Of a DNA stretch of 43,716 nt, positions 28,541-36,575 are shown piece after piece; the first letter of the stretch is position 1, and each line of letters begins with the position of its first letter. The notes beneath the pieces were generated by a model. That model ran no database searches. It worked only from the letters and a program-made list of their open reading frames with translations, and was not told the DNA's origin. The position numbers and the translations under genes were made by a program. This stretch comes from Alphaproteobacteria bacterium (GTDB taxonomy: Bacteria > Pseudomonadota > Alphaproteobacteria > Bin95), in assembly GCA_022826185.1 (NCBI GenBank), contig JAJDVH010000027.1, positions 1 to 43,716 of the forward strand, in the 5' to 3' direction.

Positions 28541-29199
28541 AGTCCGAGCGAGGCCGCGATCGCGTGTTCCAGGGCCGGCCAGGTCGCCGGCCGGCCGTCT
28601 GCTGCGGCTGGCATGTCAACCAGCCCGGCGAGGCGCTCAGTCGCCACGAAATGAAGGCACGCAATGCCGGGCGCCGCCTGCTTGACCGAGACATGGTTGT
28701 TCGGTCCGTCGTCTATGAAGACGGCGGGGGCTCCCGCGCGGGCCGCAAGCCAGGCGGCTGCCGGACCCTTGTCCCCTGAATTGACGACGACCGGGTAGGG
28801 CATCCGATTCCGCGCCAGCGCCACCCGCCGGGCGTCGCGCTGGGCCGCGGGTATATTGGTCAGCACCACGATCTGCACGCCGATACGCGCCAGCCGGCCG
28901 AGCGCTTCCGCCGCGCCCGGCACCGGCGGGATGTCCTCCGCGCGCTCGGCGAAGAACGTCTGCAAGAGGGCGAAGACCTGCGGCTGGTCCAGCACGGCGC
29001 CATCCGATGTCCTGCGGACATTCCCGGTCAGGCGGAAGGAAGACCAGTCGAACGAATAGCCGCGTTCCTCGATGTGGTCCACGAAGGTTTCGACGAAGCG
29101 AAACAACACCTCGTCCGCATCGGAAATCAGCAGCGGGCGGCCGAACTCGACCCCGGCCGCTTCCAGCTGGGCCAGCGTGGCCGCCGGCAGTCCGTTCAT
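28510..29199 (-). CDS. HAD superfamily hydrolase
   Basis: A 229-residue HAD phosphatase. The nucleophile motif is ISDADEVLF (Asp27, with Asp29 as acid/base), motif II is VLTNIP, the lysine is in NSGDKG and motif IV is FIDDGPNN. It probably hydrolyses a small phosphate ester. The last residues and stop (IPAVVDRNP) are encoded by the end of the repeat element at 28335-28540, so the original C-terminus was replaced. The start ATG 29199 overlaps the end of the TPR gene by four bases, so it is the downstream gene of an rpmJ-TPR-HAD transcript. Confidence 0.85.
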   Translation of the reverse strand: MNGLPAATLAQLEAAGVEFGRPLLISDADEVLFRFVETFVDHIEERGYSFDWSSFRLTGNVRRTSDGAVLDQPQVFALLQTFFAERAEDIPPVPGAAEALGRLARIGVQIVVLTNIPAAQRDARRVALARNRMPYPVVVNSGDKGPAAAWLAARAGAPAVFIDDGPNNHVSVKQAAPGIACLHFVATERLAGLVDMPAAADGRPATWPALEHAIAASLGLIPAVVDRNP

Positions 29200-29741
29200 A
29201 TCCGTTTGCCTTTCAGGCGCTCTCCGATCTGGTCTGTCAGAAGGCGGACCCCGTCGAGATAAGGATTGACCTCAAGCGCGCGGCGCAGCCATTCCAGCGC
29301 CTCTTCCTCCCGGCCGATCGCCACCAGGATCATTCCGAGACCCGACAACGCGCCATAGTGCCGGGGCTCCAGATTGAGCACGCTCCGGACATCGGCCACG
29401 GACTCGCGATGGCGCCCCATCATGTAGAGCACCGTGGCCCGCTTGTTCCAGCCTTCCGCGAAGTCCGGCGCCCGTTCGACAATTTCGTTGAAGCGTTCCA
29501 GCGCCCTGTCGAGCGCGCCCCGCTGCATGGCGATCATGCCCTGCGCCATGAGGCGGTTGATCGTCTTGTCTTCGGAATGCAGCCAGAGGATCCAGATGCG
29601 CCGGTCCACCTCCGCCGCTTCCCGGGGTGTCAGGTCTTGCTGAAGACGCTCGAACAGCGCCGGTAATTCGGGATCGTTCTGATCGGCGGCGGCCATGCCG
29701 CCGGAGAGGGCCAGGAGAATTGCGAACGCCAGCGCGCGCAG
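29196..29741 (-). CDS. Exported TPR-repeat protein, probable CTG start
   Basis: Residues after the first ATG (29696) give tetratricopeptide repeats: INRLMAQGMIAMQRGALDRAL, DFAEGWNKRATVLYMMGRHR, HYGALSGLGMILVAIGREEE. Upstream of that ATG the same frame reads LRALAFAILLALSGGMAAAD, a textbook signal peptide that contains no ATG, GTG or TTG before an in-frame stop. Starting at CTG 29741 gives the signal peptide, lies 4 bases after the rpmJ stop and has AAGG eight bases upstream. The product would be a periplasmic protein of 181 residues. Homologues of this TPR family are exported, which supports the call. If CTG is wrong, the ATG at 29696 makes a 166-residue cytoplasmic form. Confidence 0.7.
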   Translation of the reverse strand: MRALAFAILLALSGGMAAADQNDPELPALFERLQQDLTPREAAEVDRRIWILWLHSEDKTINRLMAQGMIAMQRGALDRALERFNEIVERAPDFAEGWNKRATVLYMMGRHRESVADVRSVLNLEPRHYGALSGLGMILVAIGREEEALEWLRRALEVNPYLDGVRLLTDQIGERLKGKRI

Positions 29742-29745
29742 CGGT

Positions 29746-29871
29746 CTAGCCTTGCCGGGCCTTGAACCGGCGGTTCGTCTTGTTGATCACATAGATGCGG
29801 CCACGCCGCCTCACGACCTGTGAGTCCTTGTGGCGTTTCTTCAATGTCTTCAGCGAACGAACGACCTTCAT
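29746..29871 (-). CDS. rpmJ: 50S ribosomal protein L36
   Basis: This gene encodes only 41 residues. From ATG 29871 it reads [20 protein letters not shown], followed by [21 protein letters not shown] and TAG. The [18 protein letters not shown] block is diagnostic for L36 of the alphaproteobacterial, zinc-ligand-free type (the four Cys/His zinc ligands are absent). L36 is a small large-subunit protein. The stop is four bases before the likely CTG start of the TPR gene, so rpmJ-TPR-HAD form a leftward operon. An in-frame ATG two codons further up is also possible. Confidence 0.93.
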   Translation of the reverse strand: MKVVRSLKTLKKRHKDSQVVRRRGRIYVINKTNRRFKARQG

Positions 29872-29899
29872 CCCATCCATCCCGGCCCGGAAGACCCGG

Positions 29900-29929
29900 C
29901 TTCTACCCGTCCGCTTCGTTCGCTGTCAA
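29900..29929 (-). promoter_or_regulatory. Candidate rpmJ promoter
   Basis: On the minus strand TTGACA (29929-29924) and TAGAAG (29905-29900) are 18 bases apart, close to the housekeeping sigma-70 pattern. Transcription would begin about 20 nt before the rpmJ ATG, and no other gene start lies between. Pattern-based only. Confidence 0.5.
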
Positions 29930-29951
29930 GCTGCAGCCGGTGGCCGGCCGC

Positions 29952-30494
29952 TCAGCTCCCCGCCCAGATCGTTGCGCGCGCGATGACGAGACGGAGCGCG
30001 AGATCGAGCACGACGATGCCGACTGCGGGGAAATTCGCGATGCCGAGGCCGTGGCGGGCGAGGCGCCATTTGAACAGCAGGATCCAGAACCAGGCCACCA
30101 TGAACAGCATCGCCGCGATGACTTCCGGCAGTACGCCCGACGTATTCACCATGATGACGAGAGTGAAGACGGCGCTCTGAAGCAGGTTCGCCCAGTTGGT
30201 TGCGATTATGTACCGCCAGTAATTGGCAAAGACCTGCATCCGGTCGGCCAGATAGACGGCGACGAGCGGAAACACGGTCCAGGTCATGATGTAACCGACG
30301 ATGTCCGCCGCAATCAGTTTCCCGGTGACCTCAAGCCCGTGCGGCGCCAGGGCGAGCATCAACAGCGACAGGGGGAACGCGATGACGGCTGCGCGAAACG
30401 AGCGCCAGAAGTCCGGGAGGGCGGAAACCGGTCCGGCATTTCCGCCTGCCAAGGCCAGTGCGGCAGCACAACCGGTCCGAATCTCCCAGAGCAT
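29952..30494 (-). CDS. Hypothetical multi-pass membrane protein
   Basis: A 180-residue protein with roughly four hydrophobic segments: SFRAAVIAFPLSLLMLALA, AADIVGYIMTWTVFPLVAVY, WANLLQSAVFTLVIMVN, and PEVIAAMLFMVAWFWILLF, with a last one at VGIVVLDLALRLVIA. I do not recognise the family by function; no catalytic motif is visible. It starts 23 bp after the dapE stop and in the same direction, so it is probably the third gene of the dapD-dapE transcript. The start is uncertain because its ribosome-binding site is weak. Confidence 0.7.
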   Translation of the reverse strand: MLWEIRTGCAAALALAGGNAGPVSALPDFWRSFRAAVIAFPLSLLMLALAPHGLEVTGKLIAADIVGYIMTWTVFPLVAVYLADRMQVFANYWRYIIATNWANLLQSAVFTLVIMVNTSGVLPEVIAAMLFMVAWFWILLFKWRLARHGLGIANFPAVGIVVLDLALRLVIARATIWAGS

Positions 30495-30517
30495 CCGAAA
30501 CGCTTTCCCGAGCGGCG

Positions 30518-31651
30518 TCAGGAAAGGAAATAGCCTGCGAGCATCTTCTCGTAAACGCGCGTCAGGTTCTCAAGGTCGTCGATCTCCAGATATTCGTCGA
30601 CCTTGTGGGCGGTTTCGCTCACCAGGCCGAGTTCCACCACCGGGCAATAATCCTTGATGAAGCGCGCGTCCGATGTGCCGCCCGAGGTCGAGAGTTCCGG
30701 CGTTCGCCCGGTAATCGCTCGAACGGCCTCGGTCGCAAGGTCCACCAGCGGCCCCGGCGGGGTGAGGAAGGACTCGCCGCTGACGGAGACTTCCAGCGAG
30801 TAGCTGTGGCCCTGCCGGTCGAGCGTCCTTCGCAGCCAGTCTTCGAGCCCCGCCCCGCTATGGGCGTCGTTGAAGCGGATGTTGAAACGGGCCTCCGCAC
30901 GGGCAGGAATCAGGTTGGTGGTCGAATTGCCGACATCGACGCTGGTGACCTGGAGCGACGAGGGCTGGAAATGCCCGGTGCCTTCGTCGAGCGCTGTCGA
31001 TGCGAGGCCGTGCGCCATGGCGAGCAATGGATGGACGGGATTGTCCGCCTGGTCGGGATAGGCGGCATGGCCCTGGACGCCCTCCACCACCAGGCGGCCG
31101 TTCAGGGACCCGCGCCGGCCGATCTTGATCATCTCGCCGAACTGTCCGGGATTGGTCGGCTCGCCCACGACGCAGGCGTCGAGGCGTTCGCCGCGCGCCG
31201 CCAGCCGTTCCAGCATCGGTCTTGTGCCGTTGACCGCCGGCCCCTCCTCGTCGCCGGTGATGAGCAGCGCGATGGAGCCGGGAACCGGGCCGAGGCGCGA
31301 AACGGCCGTGACGAAAGCGGCAATCGCCCCCTTCATGTCCGTTGCGCCGCGCCCGGTGAGGCGCCCGTTGGCGACTGTCGCGGAGAAGGGCGGCGCGCTC
31401 CAGTCGGCGGGGTCGCCCGCAGGCACCACGTCGGTGTGCCCGGCGAAGCAGAACAGCGGCCCCTCGCTGCCGCGCCGGGCGTAGAGATTGTCGATGTCCG
31501 GCGTGCCGGGCGCGCTGAACGGCATGCGCTCGCAGGTGAAGCCGAGCGGCTCCAGGGCCGCCTCCAGCACGTCCAGCGCCCCGGCGTCTTCCGGCGTGAC
31601 GCTCGGACAGCGGATGAGGGCGCGGGCGAGGTCGAGAGCGCCCCCGGACAT
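30518..31651 (-). CDS. dapE: Succinyl-diaminopimelate desuccinylase
   Basis: A 377-residue M20-family metallohydrolase that removes succinate from N-succinyl-LL-diaminopimelate in lysine and peptidoglycan synthesis. Zinc ligands include His72 (AGHTDVVP), Asp105 (GATDMKG) and the catalytic Glu in TGDEEG near 133-137; [11 protein letters not shown] and the late His in ETAHKVDEY complete the set. A dimerisation domain lies at about 180-290 ([22 protein letters not shown]). The ATG at 31651 overlaps the dapD stop by one base, confirming a dapD-dapE operon. Confidence 0.96.
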   Translation of the reverse strand: MSGGALDLARALIRCPSVTPEDAGALDVLEAALEPLGFTCERMPFSAPGTPDIDNLYARRGSEGPLFCFAGHTDVVPAGDPADWSAPPFSATVANGRLTGRGATDMKGAIAAFVTAVSRLGPVPGSIALLITGDEEGPAVNGTRPMLERLAARGERLDACVVGEPTNPGQFGEMIKIGRRGSLNGRLVVEGVQGHAAYPDQADNPVHPLLAMAHGLASTALDEGTGHFQPSSLQVTSVDVGNSTTNLIPARAEARFNIRFNDAHSGAGLEDWLRRTLDRQGHSYSLEVSVSGESFLTPPGPLVDLATEAVRAITGRTPELSTSGGTSDARFIKDYCPVVELGLVSETAHKVDEYLEIDDLENLTRVYEKMLAGYFLS

Positions 31652-32493
31652 CAGTCGCGCAACAGGTCGTTGATCGCCGTCTTGGCGCGGGTCTGCGCGT
31701 CCACCGTCTTCACGATGACGGCGCAGGAGAGGTTCGGCCCCGGGCTGCCGTCCGGCAGCGGCCGGCCCGGCAGGCTCCCCGGCACGACCACGGCGTAGGG
31801 CGGCACCCGGCCGGTATGCAGCTCGCCGGTGTCGCGGTTCACGATCTTGGTGGTGGCGGAAATGAAGGTGCCCATGGCGAGCACCGCGCCTTCGCCGACG
31901 ATCACGCCTTCCACGACCTCGCTGCGCGCGCCGATGAAGCAGTTGTCCTCGACGATCACCGGCTCGGCCTGGAGCGGCTCCAGCACGCCGCCAAGCCCCA
32001 CGCCGCCGGAGATGTGGCAATTGGCGCCCACCTGCGCGCAGGAGCCGACCGTGGACCAGGTGTCGATCATCGTGTTCTCGCCGACCCGGGCGCCGACATT
32101 CACGAAGCAGGGCATCAGCACCGCGCCCGGCGCGATGTAGGCGGAGCGCCGGACGGCGCAGTTGGGCACGGCGCGGAAGCCGGCCCCGGCGAAGCGCGCC
32201 GCGTCCCAGCCCTCGAATTTGGACGGCACCTTGTCATACCAGGGCGCGCCGTCCGGCCCGCCGGCTACGGGGGCGGAATCGGCGAGGCGGAAGGAGAGCA
32301 GCACGGCTTTCTTGCACCATTGGTTGACATGCCACGCGCCATCCACCCTTTCGGCGACCCGCGCCTCGCCGCGGTCGAGCGCGTCGAGCGCCGCCTCGAT
32401 GGCCTCGCGGGCCTCGCCCTTCGTGTCCGGCCCGATGGCGGCGCGGTCTTCCCAGGCGCGGTCGATTGCGGCCTGCATGGTCCCGTCGGACAT
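31651..32493 (-). CDS. dapD: Tetrahydrodipicolinate N-succinyltransferase
   Basis: This 280-residue DapD transfers succinyl from succinyl-CoA to tetrahydrodipicolinate, the step before DapC and DapE. The N-terminal helical domain (about 1-100) is followed by a left-handed beta-helix of hexapeptide repeats ([20 protein letters not shown], then [19 protein letters not shown]) and a C-terminal tail with [17 protein letters not shown]. Length is normal. It is the first gene of the leftward dap operon; the 114 bp to the divergent HCCA-isomerase-like gene hold its promoter, which I could not pin down. Confidence 0.96.
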   Translation of the reverse strand: MSDGTMQAAIDRAWEDRAAIGPDTKGEAREAIEAALDALDRGEARVAERVDGAWHVNQWCKKAVLLSFRLADSAPVAGGPDGAPWYDKVPSKFEGWDAARFAGAGFRAVPNCAVRRSAYIAPGAVLMPCFVNVGARVGENTMIDTWSTVGSCAQVGANCHISGGVGLGGVLEPLQAEPVIVEDNCFIGARSEVVEGVIVGEGAVLAMGTFISATTKIVNRDTGELHTGRVPPYAVVVPGSLPGRPLPDGSPGPNLSCAVIVKTVDAQTRAKTAINDLLRD

Positions 32494-32607
32494 GGATAGT
32501 CCCTCTCCCCGGAAAGGCCCGGACCATTCCCGAACCGGCCTGTCGTGTCAATGCGGCGGGATCGTGCTCTATAGTGCGGAAAACGCTGAGGAGACCGGGA
32601 GTCCTCC

Positions 32608-33195
32608 ATGCCGAAACGCCTTGAATTCTGGTTCGATGTCGGCTCGCCGACCGCCTATCTCGCCCACACGCAGATGCCCGGCATCGCCGCGCGCACGGGT
32701 GCGGAGATCGTCTGGAAGCCGATGCTTCTGGGCGGCGTGTTCAAGGAGACCGGCAATGCGCCGCCGGGCGACGTGCCCGCCAAGTCCGCCTACTACACTG
32801 TGGACCTGCCGCGCTTCGCCAGGCGCTACGGCGTTCCCTACAAGCGCAACCCGTTCTTCCCGATCATGACGCTCGGCCTCATGCGCGGCTGTCTCGCCGC
32901 CCAGCGCGACGGTTGCTTCAAGACCTATGCCGACGCCGTGTTCACGGCGATGTGGGTCGAGGAGAAGAATACCGGCGACCTCGACGTGCTGCGCGAGGTG
33001 CTCGCCGCCGCCGGCCTCGACGCCGATGCGCTCTTCGCCGCCGCGCAGGAGCCGGCGATCAAGCAGCAATTGATCGACAATACCGGGGAGGCTGTGGCGC
33101 GCGGCGCGTTCGGCGCGCCCACCTTCTTCGTCGGCGACGAGATGTTCTTCGGCCAGGACCGGCTGGATTTCGTCGAGGAGGCGCTGGCCGGCTGA
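32608..33195 (+). CDS. 2-hydroxychromene-2-carboxylate isomerase family (DsbA fold)
   Basis: A 195-residue thioredoxin-fold protein of the kappa-GST/HCCA-isomerase group. The glutathione-activating Ser13 is in FDVGSPTAYLA, and KPMLLGGVFKETGN, GVPYKRNPFFP and GAFGAPTFFVGDEMFFGQDRLDFVEEAL are conserved. In naphthalene breakdown such enzymes isomerise the chromene carboxylate with glutathione; in many bacteria the true role is unknown. It stands alone, divergent from dapD and convergent with the haloacid dehalogenase across 2 bp. Confidence 0.9.
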   Translation: MPKRLEFWFDVGSPTAYLAHTQMPGIAARTGAEIVWKPMLLGGVFKETGNAPPGDVPAKSAYYTVDLPRFARRYGVPYKRNPFFPIMTLGLMRGCLAAQRDGCFKTYADAVFTAMWVEEKNTGDLDVLREVLAAAGLDADALFAAAQEPAIKQQLIDNTGEAVARGAFGAPTFFVGDEMFFGQDRLDFVEEALAG

Positions 33196-33197
33196 CG

Positions 33198-33902
33198 TTA
33201 CGGGCAGCCCAGCCGGTCGGCGAGGTCGATGAAGTCTTCCGCCACGACGGTGAAGCCGGGGTCGGCCTCCAGGTCGGTCGTCTGGCCGGGGCCGTGCTCC
33301 GTCCGGCGGGGCACGAAGGCGGTCGCCATGCCCTGGGCGGCGGCGGCGTGCAGGTCGCCATTATGGGCGGCCGTCATCATCACCTCTTCCGGCGCGAGGC
33401 CGAGCGCGGCGCAGCTCAGCCGGTAGGCGTCCGGCTGCGGCTTGTAGGCCCGCGCGACTTCCGCGCCCAGGATCGTATCCCAGGGCAGCCGGGCATGGCG
33501 GGCCATGTTCACCATGAGCGCGATATTGCCGTTGGAGCAGGTGCCGATGATGTATTTGCGCTTGAGCCGCGACAGGCCGAGCACCGCGTCCGGCCACGGG
33601 TCGAGGCGGTGCCAGGCGCGGTTGAGGTCGTCCTTCTCGGCTTCGCTCAGGCCCTCGACGCCGAACTCCTCCAGCAGGGCCTCCAGGTTCTTCCGGTGCA
33701 GCACGTCGAGGATGGTGTAGGGCCTCGCCCCGCTGCGGACTTCCTCCATCGCGGGCTGGTAGCGGTCCCGCCAGCGCCGCGCGAAACCGTGCCAGTCGAG
33801 ATCGTGTCCCTTCGGCGCCAGCGCCTTCTTGGCCTCGCGGGCCACCGAGCCGCGCCAGTCCACCACCGTGCCGAACACATCGAACAGAAGCGCCTTCACC
33901 AT
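33198..33902 (-). CDS. Haloacid dehalogenase type II
   Basis: A 234-residue L-2-haloacid dehalogenase-type HAD enzyme. The nucleophile is Asp8 in LFDVFGTVVDWR, Arg in the SVARE loop, Ser-Asn in GTCSNGNIALM, Lys in ARAYKPQPDAYR and a late NGDLHAA motif; the family Asp in the usual HxxD position is replaced by the NGD sequence. It displaces halide (or a related leaving group) from 2-halo acids. ATG 33902 follows GGAGGGGAGG. Its upstream region holds the lone repeat end at 33995. Confidence 0.88.
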   Translation of the reverse strand: MVKALLFDVFGTVVDWRGSVAREAKKALAPKGHDLDWHGFARRWRDRYQPAMEEVRSGARPYTILDVLHRKNLEALLEEFGVEGLSEAEKDDLNRAWHRLDPWPDAVLGLSRLKRKYIIGTCSNGNIALMVNMARHARLPWDTILGAEVARAYKPQPDAYRLSCAALGLAPEEVMMTAAHNGDLHAAAAQGMATAFVPRRTEHGPGQTTDLEADPGFTVVAEDFIDLADRLGCP

Positions 33903-33994
33903 CGCCGGTCCTCCCCTCCGCAACCGCGCCGACAGACTGCCTCCGCGCCTCCGCGCCCGCAAGCGCGGGCCGTGCCGGCGAGAGGCGCAATGCG

Positions 33995-34025
33995 TTATAC
34001 CAGCGGTCGCGATTCAGGACTCATG
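33995..34025. repeat. Lone left end of the MITE-like repeat (B)
   Basis: TTATACCAGCGGTCGCGATT followed by CAGGACTCATG matches the left ends of copies A (28335) and C (34646). No partner right end is found in the following 450 bases, so this is a decayed or solo end. It lies in the 583-bp gene-free stretch 33903-34485, which otherwise holds about 150 bp without recognisable features and the direct repeat R1. Confidence 0.55.
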
Positions 34026-34172
34026 TTGAGGGCGTCCGGCTTGCCTCCCCTCCCGCCCGGCATTACCGGATTCACGCATCTGTCTTCGGCGGCTTCGCGG
34101 CGCACGCCCCCGACCGTCGCCCCGGCCCGGAATGCCGGGCAGTACGAAACGGCTCCGCTCCGGTTCCCGTCG

Positions 34173-34440
34173 CCGGCATTCCATGAAAAATCTCCGGCAG
34201 TTTCATTTTTTGTTCCCGGACGGGCTTGACATTTGGCGGTATGGTGTAGAATGAAAGTAGAGAGAGGCGGCTTCCGGGGCCGCCTTTCGGCGTTTCTGCA
34301 GAAAGCGACCGGCTGGGGGCCGAAAAAGCCCCCGGCGGGAACGGACGGGCGAGGTGCGCCCTGCGTCTCGCGCGCGCAATCAGGCGCGCGAACCGCGCCG
34401 GCGCCGACACCCGCCCGCGCCCGCACGCGAAACGCGCGCA
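34173..34440. repeat. Long direct repeat, copy R1
   Basis: Begins CCGGCATTCCATGAAAAA and is nearly identical to 43431-43716 in the same orientation, with small indels. The strongest conservation runs from the promoter hexamers (34226) through about 34430. The two copies bracket the 9-kb catabolic module (34941-43382). No transposase or integrase is present in either copy. Contents are described under the promoter and RNA entries. Confidence 0.85.
34226..34252 (+). promoter_or_regulatory. Candidate promoter in repeat R1
   Basis: TTGACA (34226-34231) and TAGAAT (34247-34252) match sigma-70 hexamers well but with a short 15-base spacer. Both hexamers and spacing are kept in copy R2 although the spacer bases differ. 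Transcription would start near 34259. Confidence 0.5.
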
Positions 34441-34485
34441 AAACAGGGACGCCCCGTCCCGCCCTTTGCCCGAAAGGAGGCACGC
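34259..34485 (+). ncRNA. Candidate structured leader RNA or small RNA (copy 1)
   Basis: Downstream of the candidate promoter lie several hairpins: GGCGGC/GCCGCC at 34266-34284, the palindrome TTTCTGCAGAAA at 34293-34304, GCTGGGGGC/GCCCCCGGC around loop CGAAAAA at 34312-34336, and CGCGCGC/GCGCGCG around AATCAG at 34371-34390. The last two stems are preserved in copy 2 by paired changes. The region ends at AAAGGAGG and the ATG of a small ORF, so it could be a regulatory 5' leader; a free small RNA is also possible. No known riboswitch class is recognised. Confidence 0.45.
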
Positions 34486-34905
34486 ATGACCGCAACCGAC
34501 CCCCGCCCGGCACCGGCCCGTTACGCCGAGAGGCCCACCCCCAACGCCTGCCAAGCGCGAGGGGAGCGCAACGGAAGGCCTCCGGACACGCCCGAATACA
34601 GCGCATGGCGCGAACGGCCGAAGCGCCGCGAAGAGCGCGAAAAGGAATACCAGCGGCATCGACTTCAGACTCATGGGAAGATCACGCCCCCTTTCGTCAC
34701 CCCGGCCCCCGAGCCGGGGTCCATCCCTGACTCGCGCCGCTGCCGCAGTCGGTGGAGAGCAGGCTCGACCGCTGAAGCTGCCGCCAGGACCGAGGCTGGG
34801 CCCCGGCTCGGGGGCCGGGGCGACGGTGGAGGTGGCTCCGCCATCGGTTCCGGTCAACGATCGTTGGTAGAAGACGCCGCGGCGCGCCTCCATGACATCG
34901 CATGA
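34486..34905 (+). CDS. Small basic hypothetical protein, 3' end altered by repeat insertion
   Basis: The ATG at 34486 has an excellent ribosome-binding site (AAAGGAGG, 5 bases upstream). The first 54 residues are hydrophilic and Arg/Pro-rich (DTPEYSAWRERPKRREEREK). From about codon 55 the frame runs into repeat element copy C (EYQRHR... onwards) and goes on to a stop at 34905, giving 139 codons. The original protein was probably about 55-70 residues and has lost its own stop. It follows the conserved leader in repeat R1. I do not recognise the family; whether it is made is uncertain. Confidence 0.4.
   Translation: MTATDPRPAPARYAERPTPNACQARGERNGRPPDTPEYSAWRERPKRREEREKEYQRHRLQTHGKITPPFVTPAPEPGSIPDSRRCRSRWRAGSTAEAAARTEAGPRLGGRGDGGGGSAIGSGQRSLVEDAAARLHDIA
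34646..34872. repeat. MITE-like repeat element, copy C
   Basis: About 227 bp with left end AATACCAGCGGCATCGACTT and, on the minus strand, right end starting TTCTACCAACGATCGTTGAC, matching copy A at 28335-28540. It holds an internal 29-bp inverted repeat at 34695-34723 and 34797-34825 (two mismatches), the same architecture as copy A though the palindrome sequence has diverged. It interrupts the 3' end of the small ORF at 34486. The rest of the stretch to 34940 holds three 10-bp tandem units. Confidence 0.65.
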
Positions 34906-34920
34906 CATTTCATGACACTT
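34891..34920. repeat. Three 10-bp tandem repeats
   Basis: Three consecutive 10-mers each beginning CATGACA (CATGACATCG, CATGACATTT, CATGACACTT). They lie between repeat element C and the stop of hyuB. One turn of helix per unit would suit a protein-binding array, but the run is short. Confidence 0.5.
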
Positions 34921-34940
34921 CGGCAGGGGTTCCCGCCGTT

Positions 34941-36575
34941 CTATTCCGGATTGTTCTCGAAGCCGTCCAGCCGGTCGCGCTCGGCGAGGGCGGCGTCGCG
35001 CTCGGCGGCCGGGCCGTAGCCGCCCCCGCCGCCGGTGCGGACGGTGAGGCGGTCGCCCCGGCTGAGCGGGAACTGCTGCTTCGACCTGAGCGGAATCCTC
35101 TGCCCGCCGCGCTCGACGAAGGTTTCCGCCTTCGCGCCGGGGCCGCCGCCGAACAGGCCCTGGGCGGCGAAGCGGAACCGGTCTCCGTAGGTCGCGAAGG
35201 TCACGCCGTCGTCGAGGATCCGGTAGATGCGCTGGAAGCCCATGCCGCCGCGCTGCCGCCCGCCGCCGCCCGAGGCGGAGCGCAGGCTGTAGTCCTCGAC
35301 GCGGAAGAACGGATAGTCGCTCTCCATCGCCTCGATCGGGATGTTCGAGCAGTTGGACAGCATCGAGTCGACGGCGTCGCAGCCGTCATTCTCCGGCCCC
35401 GCGCCGTAGCCGCCGCCGAAGATCTCCAGATAGATGTTGTAGCCACCGTCATGCTTGTAGCTGAGGCAGCTGACGGTGGTCGTGTCGAAGCCGGGCGCGA
35501 TCACCCTGTCCGGCACGGCCCCGGCGAGCGCGTTCATCACCGCGTTCACCACCCGGTAGCTCGGCAGCAGGCGGGCGCGCACCGGCGCGGGCGGCCGCGG
35601 ATTGACGAGGCAGCCGTATGGGGCGGTCACCGTAATCGCGCGCTCCGCGCCCTCGTTGAAGGGTATGTCGGGGTCGGTCAGCACCGCCTTTATGCAGGCG
35701 ATGGCCGACGAGACCGTGGAGGCGAAGGGGCTGTTCATGTTGGTGGCGACCTGGCCGGCGGTGCCGGAGAAATCGACCGCAATCGAATCGCCCTCGACGG
35801 TGAGCCTGGCGCGGATCGGCACCGGCTCGTCGCCCGCGCCGTCATCGTCCAGCCAGGCCTCGCCGCTATAGGCGCCGTCGGGCGCCGCGCGGATGGCGGC
35901 CCGGATGCGGCGCTCCGAATAGTCGAGCATCTCGTCCATGGCCGCGAACACGGTTTCCGCGCCGAACTTGCGGCAGAGCCCCCTGAGCCGCTCGCCGCCG
36001 ACGGCGTTGGCGGCGAACTGCGCATTGATGTCGCCGATGGTGGCCTCGGGCATGCGCACATTGGCGCGCACCAGCCGCTCGAACGGGCCGCCGTTCCAGT
36101 CGCGCTCGACCGACCAGCGGCTCGGCGGAAAGGTGATGCCTTCCTCATGCACGTCGCCGGCATCGGGGTTGAGGCCGGGCGCGCCGCCGCCGAGGTCGAT
36201 ATGGTGGACGACCGTGGCCGTCACCCCGACCAGCAGGCCGTCCAGGAATATGGGCGAGAACAGGAAGATGTCCGGCAGGTGCTGCCCGCCGGAATAGGGG
36301 TCGTTGTTGACGAGGAAGTCCCCCTCCCGGAGCGTCTCCAGCGGGTGGTGCTCCAGGCAGGCGCGGAAGGTGTGCGTGACGGAGCCGAGCTGGATCGGGA
36401 TGAGGTCCGCCTGGGCCACGACCCGCCCCTTGCGGTCGAGGATCGCGGCCGAACAGTCCTGCGCCTCGCGGACGACCGGGGAATGGGCCGAGCGGATGAG
36501 CTTGATCCCCATTTCGTCGGCCGCGGCGATCAGCGCCTGGGTGATGACGGCCTGGTCCACCGACGAGACCTTCAT
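34941..36575 (-). CDS. hyuB: Hydantoinase B/oxoprolinase family protein (second copy)
   Basis: A 544-residue HyuB protein with ALIAAADEMGIKLIRSAHSP, DFLVNNDPYSGGQHLPDI, VVHHIDLGGGAPGLNP, NMNSPFASTVSSA, and the Gly-rich C-terminal GGGGRQRGGMGFQRIYR and GGGGGYGPAAERD segments. Together with HyuA it should open a cyclic amide or act on a related carboxylation substrate with ATP. ATG 36575 has AAAGGAGG upstream and overlaps the hyuA stop by 4 nt. It is only distantly similar to the hyuB at 6047, so the two complexes probably have different substrates. Confidence 0.92.
   Translation of the reverse strand: MKVSSVDQAVITQALIAAADEMGIKLIRSAHSPVVREAQDCSAAILDRKGRVVAQADLIPIQLGSVTHTFRACLEHHPLETLREGDFLVNNDPYSGGQHLPDIFLFSPIFLDGLLVGVTATVVHHIDLGGGAPGLNPDAGDVHEEGITFPPSRWSVERDWNGGPFERLVRANVRMPEATIGDINAQFAANAVGGERLRGLCRKFGAETVFAAMDEMLDYSERRIRAAIRAAPDGAYSGEAWLDDDGAGDEPVPIRARLTVEGDSIAVDFSGTAGQVATNMNSPFASTVSSAIACIKAVLTDPDIPFNEGAERAITVTAPYGCLVNPRPPAPVRARLLPSYRVVNAVMNALAGAVPDRVIAPGFDTTTVSCLSYKHDGGYNIYLEIFGGGYGAGPENDGCDAVDSMLSNCSNIPIEAMESDYPFFRVEDYSLRSASGGGGRQRGGMGFQRIYRILDDGVTFATYGDRFRFAAQGLFGGGPGAKAETFVERGGQRIPLRSKQQFPLSRGDRLTVRTGGGGGYGPAAERDAALAERDRLDGFENNPE

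Noticed and set aside
34266-34290. Hairpin GGCGGC/GCCGCC as an intrinsic terminator
   Set aside because: Only three T residues follow and no gene ends just before it; it fits better as part of a leader structure.
34233-34730. A plus-strand open frame starting within repeat R1
   Set aside because: Indels between the two repeat copies shift this frame, so it is not conserved; the region behaves as non-coding.
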